Assembly (NCBI RefSeq): GCF_008087665.1
Contig: NZ_CP042912.1
Span: forward strand, 5,580,001 to 5,644,000
Source: Mariniblastus fucicola
GTDB lineage: Bacteria > Planctomycetota > Planctomycetia > Pirellulales > Pirellulaceae
Direction: 5' to 3'
Length of the DNA stretch: 64,000 bases
The notes under the pieces: generated by a model
The model's input: the letters and a program-made list of their open reading frames with translations, nothing else
Database searches by the model: none
Told to the model about the DNA's origin: nothing
Translations under genes and position numbers: made by a program
Shown here: piece by piece, positions 8,388-17,519 of the stretch
Numbering within the stretch: the first letter of the stretch is position 1
Layout: the number at the start of each line of letters is the position of its first letter

Positions 8388-9749
8388 CTACACGTCTGAA
8401 ACAACGCCAGTCGAATCGCCGAACCGTTTCAAGTCGGTAACGCCCATCCGATGTGCCAGTGTCATGTGCATGTTCGCCAGCGGCGTATCTTTATAGTCAA
8501 CGAAACGTCCGGTGCTCATGTCACCACCGCCGTTACCCGCCATCACGATCGGCAGATTCACGTGCGTGTGACGGTTTCCGTCTGCGTTTCCGCTTCCAAA
8601 CATGATCTGGGAATTGTGCAACAACGAGTTGCCGTCTTCATCCCTGGTCTGCTCCATCCGTTGCAGGAACTGGCCAAGCTGCTGCACATACCAGCGATCG
8701 ATCGTCTTTACCTTGTCGACTTTCTCCTGCTTGTTCTGATGATGAGACAGCTCATGGTGGCCTTCGACGACTCCGATTTCGCTAAACGAACGATTGCTAC
8801 CATCGTGAGCCAGACAGAACGTCGCGACTCGCGTTGAGTCCGTTTGGAAAGCCAGAATCATCAGGTCGAACATCATCTGCATATGCTGAGCGTAAGAAGT
8901 CGGAACTCCCAACGGAGTCTGCCGTTCGGTCTGAGCGTCGCCATGGCGTTCTGCAAGTTCAATCCGTTTTTCAATTTCGCGAACCGACGTGCAGTACTCT
9001 TCCAGCTTCATCTGGTCCGTCCGTTGCAGCCGTTTCTGCATTCGTCTGGCGTCTTCCATCACGAAATCGAGCACAGACTTTTGCTGAGCACGACGCAGTT
9101 TCAAATTCGACTGTCGCTGCCCGGGACGTCCGGCTCCAAACAGCCGCTCAAACACCAGCCGCGGATTCGATTCCGAAGCCATCGGAGTTGTGGGAGACGT
9201 CCACGAAATGTTGTACTGATACGCGCAAGAATAGCCCGAGTCGCAACTGCCGGATCGGCGATCGGCCTCACAACTAAGCTCCAGGGACGGAAGCCGCGTC
9301 AGATGTCCTACCTTTTCAGCAATGACCTGGTCGATCGATTTTCCGGCACGCAAATCTGTAGAGCTTTTGTTCAGACGAACGTTGGTGAGAAACGTTCCAC
9401 CGCCGCGTGCGTGGTCTCCAGCACCGTCCGCTCCCGCGGTCGCGGAATAGTTATCGAGTCCACCCATGATTTGAATGGAATCGCGAACGGGCTTAAGTGA
9501 CGCAAGCGTTTCGCTGAACTGAAAATCTTCGCCCACAGAATCCGGCCACCACGCGGATGGAATCGCGCCGTTAGGAAAGTAAAGAAACGCGGTTCGCAGC
9601 GGCGCGCCGGTCGCCGTCCGGGCCAACGCGGGCTGAGCTCCAGAAGAAAGTGTTGACCCCAGCAGCGAGCCCTGGCCAAGCGAATGCAAGGTCGGCAACG
9701 CGATCGCGGCGCCAACGCCGCGAAGAAATGCTCTACGGTTATGCTTCAT
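8388..9749 (-). CDS. DUF1552 domain protein, Tat-exported
   Basis: A 453-residue protein with the family hallmark start KHNRRAFLRGVGAAIALPTL, a twin-arginine signal for export of a folded protein. Further family strings are TAFLYFPNGAIPSAWWP, DNYSATAGADGAGDHARG, SCEADRRSGSCDSGYSCAYQ and the C-terminal GSGNADGNRHTHVNLPIVMAG. DUF1552 proteins are related in fold to DUF1501 and the alkaline-phosphatase/sulfatase group, but the reaction is not established. It is the last gene of the operon 12998-8388; in planctomycetes DUF1552 genes usually follow a DUF1592 gene, as here (62 bases apart), suggesting the two work together in the periplasm. Length is typical. Confidence 0.93.
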   Translation of the reverse strand: MKHNRRAFLRGVGAAIALPTLHSLGQGSLLGSTLSSGAQPALARTATGAPLRTAFLYFPNGAIPSAWWPDSVGEDFQFSETLASLKPVRDSIQIMGGLDNYSATAGADGAGDHARGGGTFLTNVRLNKSSTDLRAGKSIDQVIAEKVGHLTRLPSLELSCEADRRSGSCDSGYSCAYQYNISWTSPTTPMASESNPRLVFERLFGAGRPGQRQSNLKLRRAQQKSVLDFVMEDARRMQKRLQRTDQMKLEEYCTSVREIEKRIELAERHGDAQTERQTPLGVPTSYAQHMQMMFDLMILAFQTDSTRVATFCLAHDGSNRSFSEIGVVEGHHELSHHQNKQEKVDKVKTIDRWYVQQLGQFLQRMEQTRDEDGNSLLHNSQIMFGSGNADGNRHTHVNLPIVMAGNGGGDMSTGRFVDYKDTPLANMHMTLAHRMGVTDLKRFGDSTGVVSDV

Positions 9750-9811
9750 TGTTGCTCTCTTTCAACTCGTGATCCGCCGCGATTCGGCGGCTTTATCGTA
9801 GTCGTTCACTA

Positions 9812-12352
9812 TCAGTTTTTCGACAGTTCTGCACCGGATTCATGACGCATTCGCTGAAACGCGACGGATTCAATCACGGCATTTAGCATCTCGGAACCGC
9901 TTCCATTGTTTTCTTTTACACGTTCTACAATTTGATCCACGGTCGGCACGTCGTAGTACTCCAGCGAACGACCCAGGGCGAACATCAGCATCTTCTCTGC
10001 CACACAGTGATAGATCTTGTCCTTGTGATTTGTGGCAAGAATCTTTTTCAGTTGGTTCAGGTTTTCAAACTGCTCACCCGTCACCAACTCTCCTGACACA
10101 TCGATCGACTTGTCCGGTCTTTCGCGCCCCAGCGGATCAAAATTCTCCAGCGCCAATCCAAGCGGATCCATGCGGTTGTGGCACGAACTACAAAGCGCAC
10201 TTTCTCGATGCACCGCCAAGGCTTCGCGCAACGTAAGACGTTTCCCGTGCCCAGCGCTCTCCGATTCTTCCAACGAAGGAATGTCAGGTGGTGGAGCACC
10301 GGTTGGAATTCCCAGAACGTTGTCCAACAAAAACAGACCGCGTTTCACTGGCGACGTTCGATCAGGATTCGATGTTACCGCCAACATTGAGCCGTGACCC
10401 AGCAAGCCGCCTCGCAAACTGCCTTCCGGCAATTCGACCCGACGCATTTCCCGGCCCTTCACATTTTCAATGCCGTAGTGCTTTGCCAGTCGCTCATTGA
10501 GAAACGTGTAGTTGCAGTCGATCAGCTCGGCGACGTCTTTGCCTTCTTCGACGATGTACTGAACCAGCATTTCAGTTTCGCGACGCATCGCCCGCCGCAG
10601 CTCTGCACTCAGCCCAATCTTGCCAGCCTGTTTGAAGATCGGTCGCAGATCCTTCAGCAGCGCTTCACGCTCCTTCTTGCCTTCCTCCGTGAGTCGGCGT
10701 TTTTGCTTTTTCTTCAGTTCGCCGTATCGCAGAAATTTTTCCTGAATGTCCGGATCCGGAGCCTCCCGCAACAGCACCGAAAACGAATTGATCGGAACAC
10801 CCTCGACGTCACGAGCCTGCAGCCACTGACCGACAAAGTTGCGATAGAACGAACGAAACCGTTTGTCTTTTTTCATTCGAACAATCTGGGCGTCCAGATT
10901 TTCACGCAGCCGGTTCTCTTCTGCGAGCTTCAACAACTCTTCGTCGGGCATCGACGACCAGAGGAAGTAGCTCAGCCTCGAGGCGAGAGAAAACTCATCG
11001 ATCAGAGCATACTGGTTCATATCAGACTGAATCGCAAATTCTTCCCGAAAGAGAAACCGCGGCGAAGCCAGCACCGCGACCATCGCTTGCTGAATACCTT
11101 GCTCGAACGAGCCAGTTTCTTTTTGCCAAATACGCTGCGCCAACTCACAGAGCCGTTGCACCGTTTCGTCATCCGGAGCACGTCGCTGTGCACGTCGCAG
11201 AAACGGACGAATCAGTTCTTCCGCGTACTCCATCCGTCCTTCATCTGAATCCGGAATCGGTTTTTTGAAAAACGCAGCATGTTTCTTTGGCACAACCCAG
11301 AAATCTTCGCCCAGCGGTCCACGAAGCACCATGTCTTCAAAACGAATCTTGAGATCACGCCCCCATTCCTCTTTCGTGAGCGGGATCACTTCGATGCGGA
11401 TCGAATGTTCGCCTTTGGAGATCTCTCGCGCGAACTCAAACGGATGACGTTTCCAGGGATCACGCTCGTATTGCTCGCTGACCAGTTCTTCATCGTCCAG
11501 AAAGAACTTCACCTCACAGCGATTCGCATCGGTCGCATTCTCGATATAGTCTTCCGCCAAAACCAACGTGAAATCCAATGAGTATTGCTGCGTCTCGTCG
11601 ACTTTGAAATCAAGCTCAATCGTTCGCGGCTTGTAGAACGAAAGCGCAAGACGTCCGTCGTCGATGCAGTCGTCGGGAGCGTTGAAATCTTGAGGCGTGA
11701 ATCTACGCAACGGGGTCTGCATGCCAACCTGCGGCACGACCTTGTTGGCAATCGTTTGAGCCGCATCGATGTACTTTTCCATCAGCATCGGCGAGATCGT
11801 AAGCACGTCGCCGATGTTGTCGAAACCTTCACCGCTGTCGTCAGGCGGAAAGTTGATCGACGTATTGAAGTCGATTTTCAGCAGGTCGCGAATTGTGTTG
11901 CGATACTCTTCCCGATTGAGTCGCCGAACCGTTACGTGTCCCGGATCAGGGTTCTCCGGATCGTGCCGGAAAACGTCGTCGATGATCCACGACTCCAGTT
12001 CAACTTTCTGCTCTGGTTCTAACTCTTCCGCATCCGGAGGCGGCATCAACCCGGTGCGCAACTGCTTCAGCACCCGATTCCAAAGCACCGGATCGCCGAC
12101 AGCCGGATTCTCGTCTTCCACAAGATGGTCGAACGTCACGCCGCCTTCTTCTCCACCGCCAGCGTGGCAGTCGAAGCAACTGTTTTCCAGAACGGGAAGG
12201 ATCGACTCCTCGAATCGATCCTCGTCCACGTGATCCTCGCTTGAGCCAGTTGGCTGAACGAACCGGTCACCGGCCATAGCGAATGAAGCACACAGGGCAA
12301 AAGCCAAACTCAAAAAAAAGATGTGCGTCGATTTTGACATTCGCTGCGTCAT
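9812..12352 (-). CDS. DUF1592 multidomain secreted cytochrome-like protein
   Basis: An 846-residue protein with a signal peptide (IFFLSLAFALCASFAMAG). Domain order by motif: planctomycete cytochrome-type haem site CFDCH at about residues 59-63; DUF1587 (VRRLNREEYRNTIRDLLKID); a beta-sandwich region; DUF1595/DUF1592 (LASRLSYFLWSSMPDEELL); DUF1588 (LLGHGSMLAVTSNPDRTSP and KRGLFLLDNVLG); a second haem motif CSSCH near residue 720; and DUF1585 at the end (AEKMLMFALGRSLEYYD). The two CxxCH sites predict covalent haem and an electron-transfer role in the periplasm; substrate unknown. It lies 16 bases downstream of the DUF1080 gene and 62 upstream of DUF1552, a clear operon. The second ATG (residue 5) is an alternative start. 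Confidence 0.93.
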   Translation of the reverse strand: MTQRMSKSTHIFFLSLAFALCASFAMAGDRFVQPTGSSEDHVDEDRFEESILPVLENSCFDCHAGGGEEGGVTFDHLVEDENPAVGDPVLWNRVLKQLRTGLMPPPDAEELEPEQKVELESWIIDDVFRHDPENPDPGHVTVRRLNREEYRNTIRDLLKIDFNTSINFPPDDSGEGFDNIGDVLTISPMLMEKYIDAAQTIANKVVPQVGMQTPLRRFTPQDFNAPDDCIDDGRLALSFYKPRTIELDFKVDETQQYSLDFTLVLAEDYIENATDANRCEVKFFLDDEELVSEQYERDPWKRHPFEFAREISKGEHSIRIEVIPLTKEEWGRDLKIRFEDMVLRGPLGEDFWVVPKKHAAFFKKPIPDSDEGRMEYAEELIRPFLRRAQRRAPDDETVQRLCELAQRIWQKETGSFEQGIQQAMVAVLASPRFLFREEFAIQSDMNQYALIDEFSLASRLSYFLWSSMPDEELLKLAEENRLRENLDAQIVRMKKDKRFRSFYRNFVGQWLQARDVEGVPINSFSVLLREAPDPDIQEKFLRYGELKKKQKRRLTEEGKKEREALLKDLRPIFKQAGKIGLSAELRRAMRRETEMLVQYIVEEGKDVAELIDCNYTFLNERLAKHYGIENVKGREMRRVELPEGSLRGGLLGHGSMLAVTSNPDRTSPVKRGLFLLDNVLGIPTGAPPPDIPSLEESESAGHGKRLTLREALAVHRESALCSSCHNRMDPLGLALENFDPLGRERPDKSIDVSGELVTGEQFENLNQLKKILATNHKDKIYHCVAEKMLMFALGRSLEYYDVPTVDQIVERVKENNGSGSEMLNAVIESVAFQRMRHESGAELSKN

Positions 12353-12368
12353 GCGCCTCGCCCTATAC

Positions 12369-12998
12369 CTAGTTCAAAATTTTCAGCATCAAGTCTTTGT
12401 AGTAGACCTTGCTGCCCGGATCATGAGCTTGCAACGCCATTGTGCCGCTGCCGATTAATCGCTTGGTCATGTTCCCGGCACGTTCAGGATTTTCCGGTTC
12501 GGTGTAATCCGAGATTACTTTGCCATCAATCTTGATGACGACGTGCTTACCTTCGACCATGATTTCATAGTCAAACCATACGTCATCTTTCGCTGGAGCT
12601 TCAAAGCAATCTTTGACTCCGTACAGTCCGCCGGTCTTTTTGGGATCGCTCTGGGTATTGTTGACCTGAGCTTCATATCCTTCTGACGGCCATCCAGTTG
12701 CTTCGAACTTCGTATGGAAGTAAATGCCGGAATTGGCCTGAGGTTTCGTTTTTACTTTACATTTGAAATGAAAGTCGCTGAAATCCGCATGGCCGGTCTC
12801 GCCAACGTAGAAAGCGTGGGCTCGTTCGCCATGCGTCACGATACAGCCGTCTTCGATATAAACCGACTCAGGGCTCTCATTCACGTGCCAACCGAGCAGG
12901 TTTTTTCCGTTGAACATGGACTTAAATTCGGCGTCTTGAGCAACAGCACATGAGGCGAAAAGGCAAACAGCGAAAGCGGTTGTAAGAACTCGAATCAT
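12369..12998 (-). CDS. DUF1080 (3-keto-disaccharide hydrolase family) secreted protein
   Basis: A 209-residue protein with signal peptide (VLTTAFAVCLFASCAVAQDA). The DUF1080 signature is clear: FKSMFNGKNLLGWHV, then FKCKVKTKPQANSGIYFHT, YEAQVNNTQ, GGLYGV and WFDYEIMVEGKHVVIKIDGK. The fold is a concanavalin-like beta-sandwich; characterised members hydrolyse 3-keto-disaccharides, and others are of unknown activity. It is the first gene of a three-gene operon with the DUF1592 and DUF1552 genes, pointing to extracellular carbohydrate or related substrate oxidation in which the cytochrome-like protein removes electrons. The substrate cannot be read from the sequence. Confidence 0.93.
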   Translation of the reverse strand: MIRVLTTAFAVCLFASCAVAQDAEFKSMFNGKNLLGWHVNESPESVYIEDGCIVTHGERAHAFYVGETGHADFSDFHFKCKVKTKPQANSGIYFHTKFEATGWPSEGYEAQVNNTQSDPKKTGGLYGVKDCFEAPAKDDVWFDYEIMVEGKHVVIKIDGKVISDYTEPENPERAGNMTKRLIGSGTMALQAHDPGSKVYYKDLMLKILN

Positions 12999-13254
12999 CG
13001 AATGGTCCTGGTCAAAAATATCTGGTTAGTCTGACATCATGATCGCCTGCGACGACAGGCTTGGCAAGCGAATACACCTACTGCACCGGAGAACAAACCG
13101 CAGACGGGAATGTTCAGACCACGATAATCACGCGATTTGAAAAGATTGGCAGCAGGCAGTTTGCTCTCGGGTAAGCACAAAACTGATTCGAAGCACTCAC
13201 GGCATCCGGACAGACTTACTGGCGCGGCTTAGAAACCGCGTTCATAGCGCAGAT

Positions 13255-14229
13255 CTATCGCAGGTTCAGCCGTTCCAGGTATTGACCGCCCGGCCCTTGC
13301 AATATTGGCTGCATCGCCTGCTGTTGACTGGCAATTCTGTTGATCACATTGCGGCCCATTCGAATTCGCGATGAAAAATTTGGCGCGTTGTAAAACTCGT
13401 TCGCCAGCTGGCTGACATGGGAAGCTGCCTTGAGGTCTTCGAAGGGAACTCGCTGGTCCAGCAAACCCAGATCGTAGGCGAATCGATCCGAATGCCCCGG
13501 CAATAAAACCTGCCACGCATGGGCCACACGATTGGGCTGAAGCTCGTTGATGTGCCGGCGAATGGTCGTGGTGCAGTTGTTGGTGAGCGTATTGTAAAAC
13601 TCGGGCTGCGCCGCCAACTGATTCGTTTTGGCCATCATGTTCGCGAATAGTTGCTGTGACTGAGCAGGCGTTGCGACCGTCGGGTAAAGATAGACGTCGT
13701 TGTCACGATGGGACGCCCGCAGTCGAATCAGGTCTTTTTCGTCCCCGACGACGTACATCATTTCGAACTCTCGGCCGAGCCCTTTAAACACCGAATAGTC
13801 TTCGTCCATTTCTTTGCGAACTTCCGCGGAAACCGTGATGTAACTTCCATCGTCGACTTCGAAGCTGAGCATCGTGTGGGCAAGGTTTGGCTGTTTTGGA
13901 AACGGAACGACGACATAGTCGACTGAGCGAATCTGCGACAATCGGATCTGACGGTCGTAATAGGACGGCACAAACTCGTCTTCCGTCAGATACTCGTTGT
14001 TGCGAATGTTTCGAATCGTGTAGCGATCGCCGTCGACCTCAGCCCACGCCAGTCGACTTTGCTCCGGCCGCCAATTTCGATCGTTCGACGGATAGAGACG
14101 TTTGGCGATAAAGTCCGCTGGCTGCGGAAGGGCGACGGAAGCTGCGCAGCCGCAGAGCGAGACCATAACCGCAACGGTGCTCAAGACCGCGCAGCGAACA
14201 GAGAGAAAAGTAGTTTGGAGGTCGCCCAA
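13255..14229 (-). CDS. DUF4105 domain protein, probable lipoprotein
   Basis: A 324-residue protein. It opens at a TTG (14227-14229) and has an N-terminal hydrophobic stretch VAVMVSLCGCAAS with a plausible lipobox (L-C-G-C), so it is probably membrane-anchored on the outside of the inner membrane. The central part has the DUF4105 pattern: RYTIRNIRN near the start, AHTMLSFEV, and the conserved LTNNCTTTIRRHIN, whose Asn-Asn-Cys and nearby His suggest a cysteine-peptidase-like (Lnb/NlpC-like) core. The C-terminus ends in helical, Gln-rich sequence. Function in planctomycetes is unknown. The divergent coiled-coil gene begins 414 bases away. The TTG start is uncertain because no ATG gives a full signal sequence. 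Confidence 0.8.
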   Translation of the reverse strand: MGDLQTTFLSVRCAVLSTVAVMVSLCGCAASVALPQPADFIAKRLYPSNDRNWRPEQSRLAWAEVDGDRYTIRNIRNNEYLTEDEFVPSYYDRQIRLSQIRSVDYVVVPFPKQPNLAHTMLSFEVDDGSYITVSAEVRKEMDEDYSVFKGLGREFEMMYVVGDEKDLIRLRASHRDNDVYLYPTVATPAQSQQLFANMMAKTNQLAAQPEFYNTLTNNCTTTIRRHINELQPNRVAHAWQVLLPGHSDRFAYDLGLLDQRVPFEDLKAASHVSQLANEFYNAPNFSSRIRMGRNVINRIASQQQAMQPILQGPGGQYLERLNLR

Positions 14230-14614
14230 GGACTTGCTCGACGATAAATCAGAATTTTGGTCCCCGCTTGTAGCTGAATTTCGAATATTGGAGCAAGCTC
14301 GATTGGAGCTTGGCGGAAGGCTTCGGTCGCGGAAAGGAGCCTATTCGGACCCAAGTGACGGCTTGCCTGACCGAAACTTTGCGATTGTCCGTCAAATTCG
14401 GCGTTTTCCGGATGTATTTACGCCACGAGCCAATTCGGAATTTGACAGTAAAAACTACCCAATTTACTATTCATTTGTGTTGTGGACGGATGAGGGGTCT
14501 TTCTTCGATCGTTTCGACGGGTGGCGTTTGCTTTGTAGCGTTTACCAACAGGTTCGTCATGGAACCCACATTAAATTCCGATCCAACAACAGACGTATTG
14601 TCAGCAAGTAAATC
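14230..14614. promoter_or_regulatory. Intergenic region with hairpin-rich DNA, no convincing gene
   Basis: This region between the divergent DUF4105 and coiled-coil genes holds only short, poorly coded frames. It contains the inverted repeat CAAGCTC-N5-GAGCTTG near 14294-14312 and, slightly downstream, CTTCGGTC that could pair with GACCGAAA about 45 bases later, so a folded leader RNA is conceivable. I do not recognise a known riboswitch. Promoters for both neighbours are expected here. Confidence 0.3.
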
Positions 14615-14630
14615 GCCCGAGGCCTCGGGC
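14615..14630. promoter_or_regulatory. 16-bp perfect palindrome just before the ribosome site
   Basis: GCCCGAGGCCTCGGGC is a perfect palindrome located 13 bases before the ATG at 14644 and immediately before AGGAG (14634-14638). It could be a repressor-binding site or, in RNA, a tight hairpin abutting the ribosome-binding site. No T-run follows, so it is not an intrinsic terminator. Confidence 0.6.
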
Positions 14631-14643
14631 ACCAGGAGTTTCA

Positions 14644-16098
14644 ATGGCTGCTCGTGAAAATCAAGGTTATGTAATCGGCATCATCGTATTGGCGGTGCTC
14701 GCCGTGATGCTTTTAGTGACGACCGTTTTCTCCACGATGAAAGCGTATGAAAATTTCGACAGAATGAATGTGGCCGTTGAAGACGCCACTTTCCAAAAGG
14801 CCAGAGCAACTGCCCTCGACGCAAAAGCCAACATGCTTGCGGCCTGTATTGGTGTTGAAGGCAAAGCCGCATCGGAAATCACAACGTATCGCGACTTGGC
14901 TTCAAATGCCAAGCGAGATGTTAGCGGGAATCAGTCTTCCGATATTCAGAAAATTGCTGATTCGGCTCAGGCTATCTACGAAGTCTATACGAAAGACATG
15001 GCTTTCAACTCGGCCATTACAGACGAGGGTGAGGATGTTGCCGACGTCGACATGACTTATCGAGGCACCGTCGACAAGATGGCCAGCGCTCTTCGATCGT
15101 CAAACGACAATGCCTCCGACAAATCAAGAGAAGCTGATCGAATTCGCGACGAAGCGGAACAGAAGATCGCGACGGTCACCAACACTCTGAACGAACGCAC
15201 TAAAGCACTAGCTCAGACTGAACAGGATTTGACCGATGAAAAAGCACGCAACAAAGCAGAAGAACAAGCTTTGTTCAATCAGGCGAAATCGATTCAGGAT
15301 GCAATGGATACTCAGGGCGCTGAATTCGAAGACCAGAAAGATGGTCTGGAAAAAGAAATCGCTGACACTAAAGAGAATCTTGAGTTTGTCGTCAAGCAAA
15401 ACGAATCACTCAAAACGAAAGTTAACGAGTACGAAAGAGAAGTCTTCGACATGGCTGACGGACAGATTGTTCAGGTTTCCGAGTCTTCTGGCAACGTATT
15501 CATCGACATGGGACGCCTTGATGGCATCCGTGCCAACCTGACTTTTGCAGTTTACGATCGCACTGCCAATGATTTCGAAAAGGATCGCCACAAAGCGATG
15601 ATCGAAGTCACCGAAGTTCTCGGCCCACACTTATCCAAAGCACGTGTGACAACAGAAGATCCTTTGAACCCCATTCTGTCAAAAGACCAAGTTCTCAGTG
15701 CCACATTTGATCGTGGCGACGCGGTCACAATTGCTCTCGGTGGATTCTTCGACCTTGATGGGGACGGCCTTTCGGATCTGGAAAAGCTTAAACGTATGAT
15801 CGTTCGCAACGGCGGACGCGTTGTTGCTTCGCACGACGAAAATGGCAACATCACGGGTGAGATTGATTCGACAACTCGGTACTTTGTACTTGGCCCATCG
15901 CCGCGGACAGGCGTTCGTGAAGTGGTTGCTGCGATGAAGACCATGCAGGAACAGGCAGAAGGCAATTCAGTCGATACGATTGACATTCGCAAACTGCGAA
16001 ACTGGATGGGAATCCACGGCAACGCGACGATCGAGCGCATGGACAACCGAATCGGAGAAGACACCGGATTCGCACCGCGTTCGCCTTCTGGGCAATAG
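14644..16098 (+). CDS. Membrane-anchored coiled-coil protein of unknown function
   Basis: A 484-residue protein starting at ATG 14644 behind a good AGGAG site. Residues about 8-30 (YVIGIIVLAVLAVMLLVTTVF) form one transmembrane helix. Residues about 150-275 are a long coiled coil rich in Glu, Lys and Gln. The C-terminal globular part starts at the Asp-Met-Ala-Asp-Gly stretch and includes IALGGFFDLDGDGLSDLEKL, with a DxDxDG calcium-loop-like motif, followed by IVRNGGRVVASHDENGN and TTRYFVLGPSP; that order of GG-helix-strand elements is reminiscent of a BRCT-like fold, though this is inference. Probably a periplasmic or cytoplasmic-face scaffold. A terminator follows at 16129, so it appears to be a single-gene unit. 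Confidence 0.75.
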   Translation: MAARENQGYVIGIIVLAVLAVMLLVTTVFSTMKAYENFDRMNVAVEDATFQKARATALDAKANMLAACIGVEGKAASEITTYRDLASNAKRDVSGNQSSDIQKIADSAQAIYEVYTKDMAFNSAITDEGEDVADVDMTYRGTVDKMASALRSSNDNASDKSREADRIRDEAEQKIATVTNTLNERTKALAQTEQDLTDEKARNKAEEQALFNQAKSIQDAMDTQGAEFEDQKDGLEKEIADTKENLEFVVKQNESLKTKVNEYEREVFDMADGQIVQVSESSGNVFIDMGRLDGIRANLTFAVYDRTANDFEKDRHKAMIEVTEVLGPHLSKARVTTEDPLNPILSKDQVLSATFDRGDAVTIALGGFFDLDGDGLSDLEKLKRMIVRNGGRVVASHDENGNITGEIDSTTRYFVLGPSPRTGVREVVAAMKTMQEQAEGNSVDTIDIRKLRNWMGIHGNATIERMDNRIGEDTGFAPRSPSGQ

Positions 16099-16128
16099 TC
16101 GCCAAAGCGATTGAGAACTAAAATCATC

Positions 16129-16160
16129 GGGCTCGCGGATTTCCGCGAGCCCATTTTTTA
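16129..16160 (+). terminator. Intrinsic terminator after the coiled-coil gene
   Basis: GGGCTCGCGG and CCGCGAGCCC form a 10-bp GC-rich stem with a four-base loop, followed by ATTTTTTAT. It lies 30 bases past the stop at 16098 and just before the deaminase gene, whose transcript must therefore start downstream or by readthrough. Confidence 0.9.
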
Positions 16161-16181
16161 TGTCTACAGAGCTCCTGAGCC

Positions 16182-16763
16182 ATGCATTTCAAAGTCGAAC
16201 TTCCAGACTGGGTCCTCGAAGAGTCCGCCAAACTGCCCGAAGTGATGCCGACGCTGGAGTCCCAGATGGAAGCCGTGATTCGGTTTTCGAAACTCAATTA
16301 CGAGAAAGATACAGGCGGCCCTTTCGCAGCCGGAATCTTTGAAAAAGAAACTGGCAAGCGTGTGGTGATCGGCGTCAATCGCGTCGTGCCGGGAAACAAT
16401 TCGACGGCTCACGCAGAAATCGTCACCATTGCGATGGCACAGGCGATGCTTAAAACTTTCGACCTGGGCGGGCCTGAGATGCCGAACTATCGGTTGGTTG
16501 TCAACGCAAGACCCTGTGCAATGTGTTTCGGTTCAATCCCGTGGTCCGGAGTTCGATCTTTGGCTTTCGCAGCCTGCGGGGAAGAAGTCGAAAAGATCAC
16601 CGGTTTTGATGAAGGTCCGATTCATCCGCAGTGGCAACAGGAACTGCGGAATCGTGATATCGAAGTCATCGAACACGTGATGGCGGAACAAGCCTACGAA
16701 GTGTTCCGCGAGTTCGCCAACAGCGGGTCGCCAATCTACAACGGTCGCGGCGGCGATTCGTAA
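16182..16763 (+). CDS. Nucleoside/guanine deaminase family protein
   Basis: A 193-residue zinc-dependent cytidine-deaminase-fold enzyme. The zinc and catalytic motif is HAEI (STAHAEIVTIAMAQAML) and the paired cysteines are in NARPCAMCFGSIPWSG (PCxxC). Length and the extended region before HAE resemble guanine deaminase-like nucleoside deaminases more than the tRNA adenosine deaminase TadA, which is shorter and basic. The expected reaction is hydrolytic deamination of a purine or pyrimidine base, in the cytoplasm. It begins 22 bases after the terminator T-run at 16160 and is followed 60 bases later by a nitroreductase-like gene on the same strand. The exact substrate cannot be decided here. 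Confidence 0.85.
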   Translation: MHFKVELPDWVLEESAKLPEVMPTLESQMEAVIRFSKLNYEKDTGGPFAAGIFEKETGKRVVIGVNRVVPGNNSTAHAEIVTIAMAQAMLKTFDLGGPEMPNYRLVVNARPCAMCFGSIPWSGVRSLAFAACGEEVEKITGFDEGPIHPQWQQELRNRDIEVIEHVMAEQAYEVFREFANSGSPIYNGRGGDS

Positions 16764-16823
16764 CGTCAACGCCCCCATTCTCATAACAGCCAGCCAATTC
16801 GCCCAACACTGTTTTCAACCAAC

Positions 16824-17489
16824 ATGAACGATCAAGAATCAATCTCCCTTCGCGAAGCGATTCAGAAGCGACACACGCTCAAAGTTTTGGCTGATCCAGA
16901 TGCTCCCTGGCCGCAACCTGCGAACTCGTTGCGTGACAAGGTCAACGACCTGTTGAAGATGGCGACCAACGCGCCGTACCACAAACCGGCGGACAAAGTT
17001 CATTTCAACGATCCGCTGAACTCGCCTGTGCCGTGGAGATTTCACGTCGTTGATGCGGCAGCTTGCAGAGAACTGTCTGAACGCCTGGCCGATGTCGATG
17101 TTCCGACTGGAAAGATCAGAAACATGCTGGCCGCTGCAGATGCACTAGTGATGAGCAACTGGCTTCCGAACCCTGCCGATCAAGATCTGGAGTTCCAGCA
17201 GTTCTTGCCAACGCTACAGAACATGGAACACATCGCGGCGGGTTCAGCAGCAATCCAGAATCTGCTACTTCTCGCCACAGAAGCCGGCTGGAACAATTAT
17301 TGGTCGAGCGGCGGTGTGCTGAGAAGCGAAATGGTTTTCCAATGGATGGGGATTCCGCTGAACCAGATACTGCTGGGAGCCATTTTCCTGTTCCCTTCCG
17401 CTACAGGTGACGCGGACGTGAAACCTGGCAGCCTTCGCGATCGCAAAGGCGACACCAGCCAATGGTCCAGATGGGTTGAGCTTTCCTAG
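16824..17489 (+). CDS. Nitroreductase-family protein
   Basis: A 221-residue protein with the flavin-fold pattern of the nitroreductase family. Evidence is the N-terminal LREAIQKRHTLKVLADPDAP in place of the usual R-S-x-R region, the internal PWRFHVVDAA, and the strong helix segment MEHIAAGSAAIQNLLLLATE followed by GWNNYWSSGG, where the FMN-contact helix is normally found. The family reduces quinones, nitro compounds or other acceptors with NAD(P)H. The phosphate-binding Arg of the canonical motif is present as R in QKRH. It follows the deaminase gene and converges with the TerB-like gene (17520). Likely cytoplasmic. Confidence 0.78.
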   Translation: MNDQESISLREAIQKRHTLKVLADPDAPWPQPANSLRDKVNDLLKMATNAPYHKPADKVHFNDPLNSPVPWRFHVVDAAACRELSERLADVDVPTGKIRNMLAAADALVMSNWLPNPADQDLEFQQFLPTLQNMEHIAAGSAAIQNLLLLATEAGWNNYWSSGGVLRSEMVFQWMGIPLNQILLGAIFLFPSATGDADVKPGSLRDRKGDTSQWSRWVELS

Positions 17490-17519
17490 CTTCGCTTGCC
17501 GCGAGACATGCTCGCATTT

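Noticed and set aside
13200-13254. Hairpin GCGGTT-N4-AGCCGC past the DUF4105 stop
   Set aside because: Short stem with a G-T pair and no T-run afterwards on the minus strand, so not a convincing terminator.
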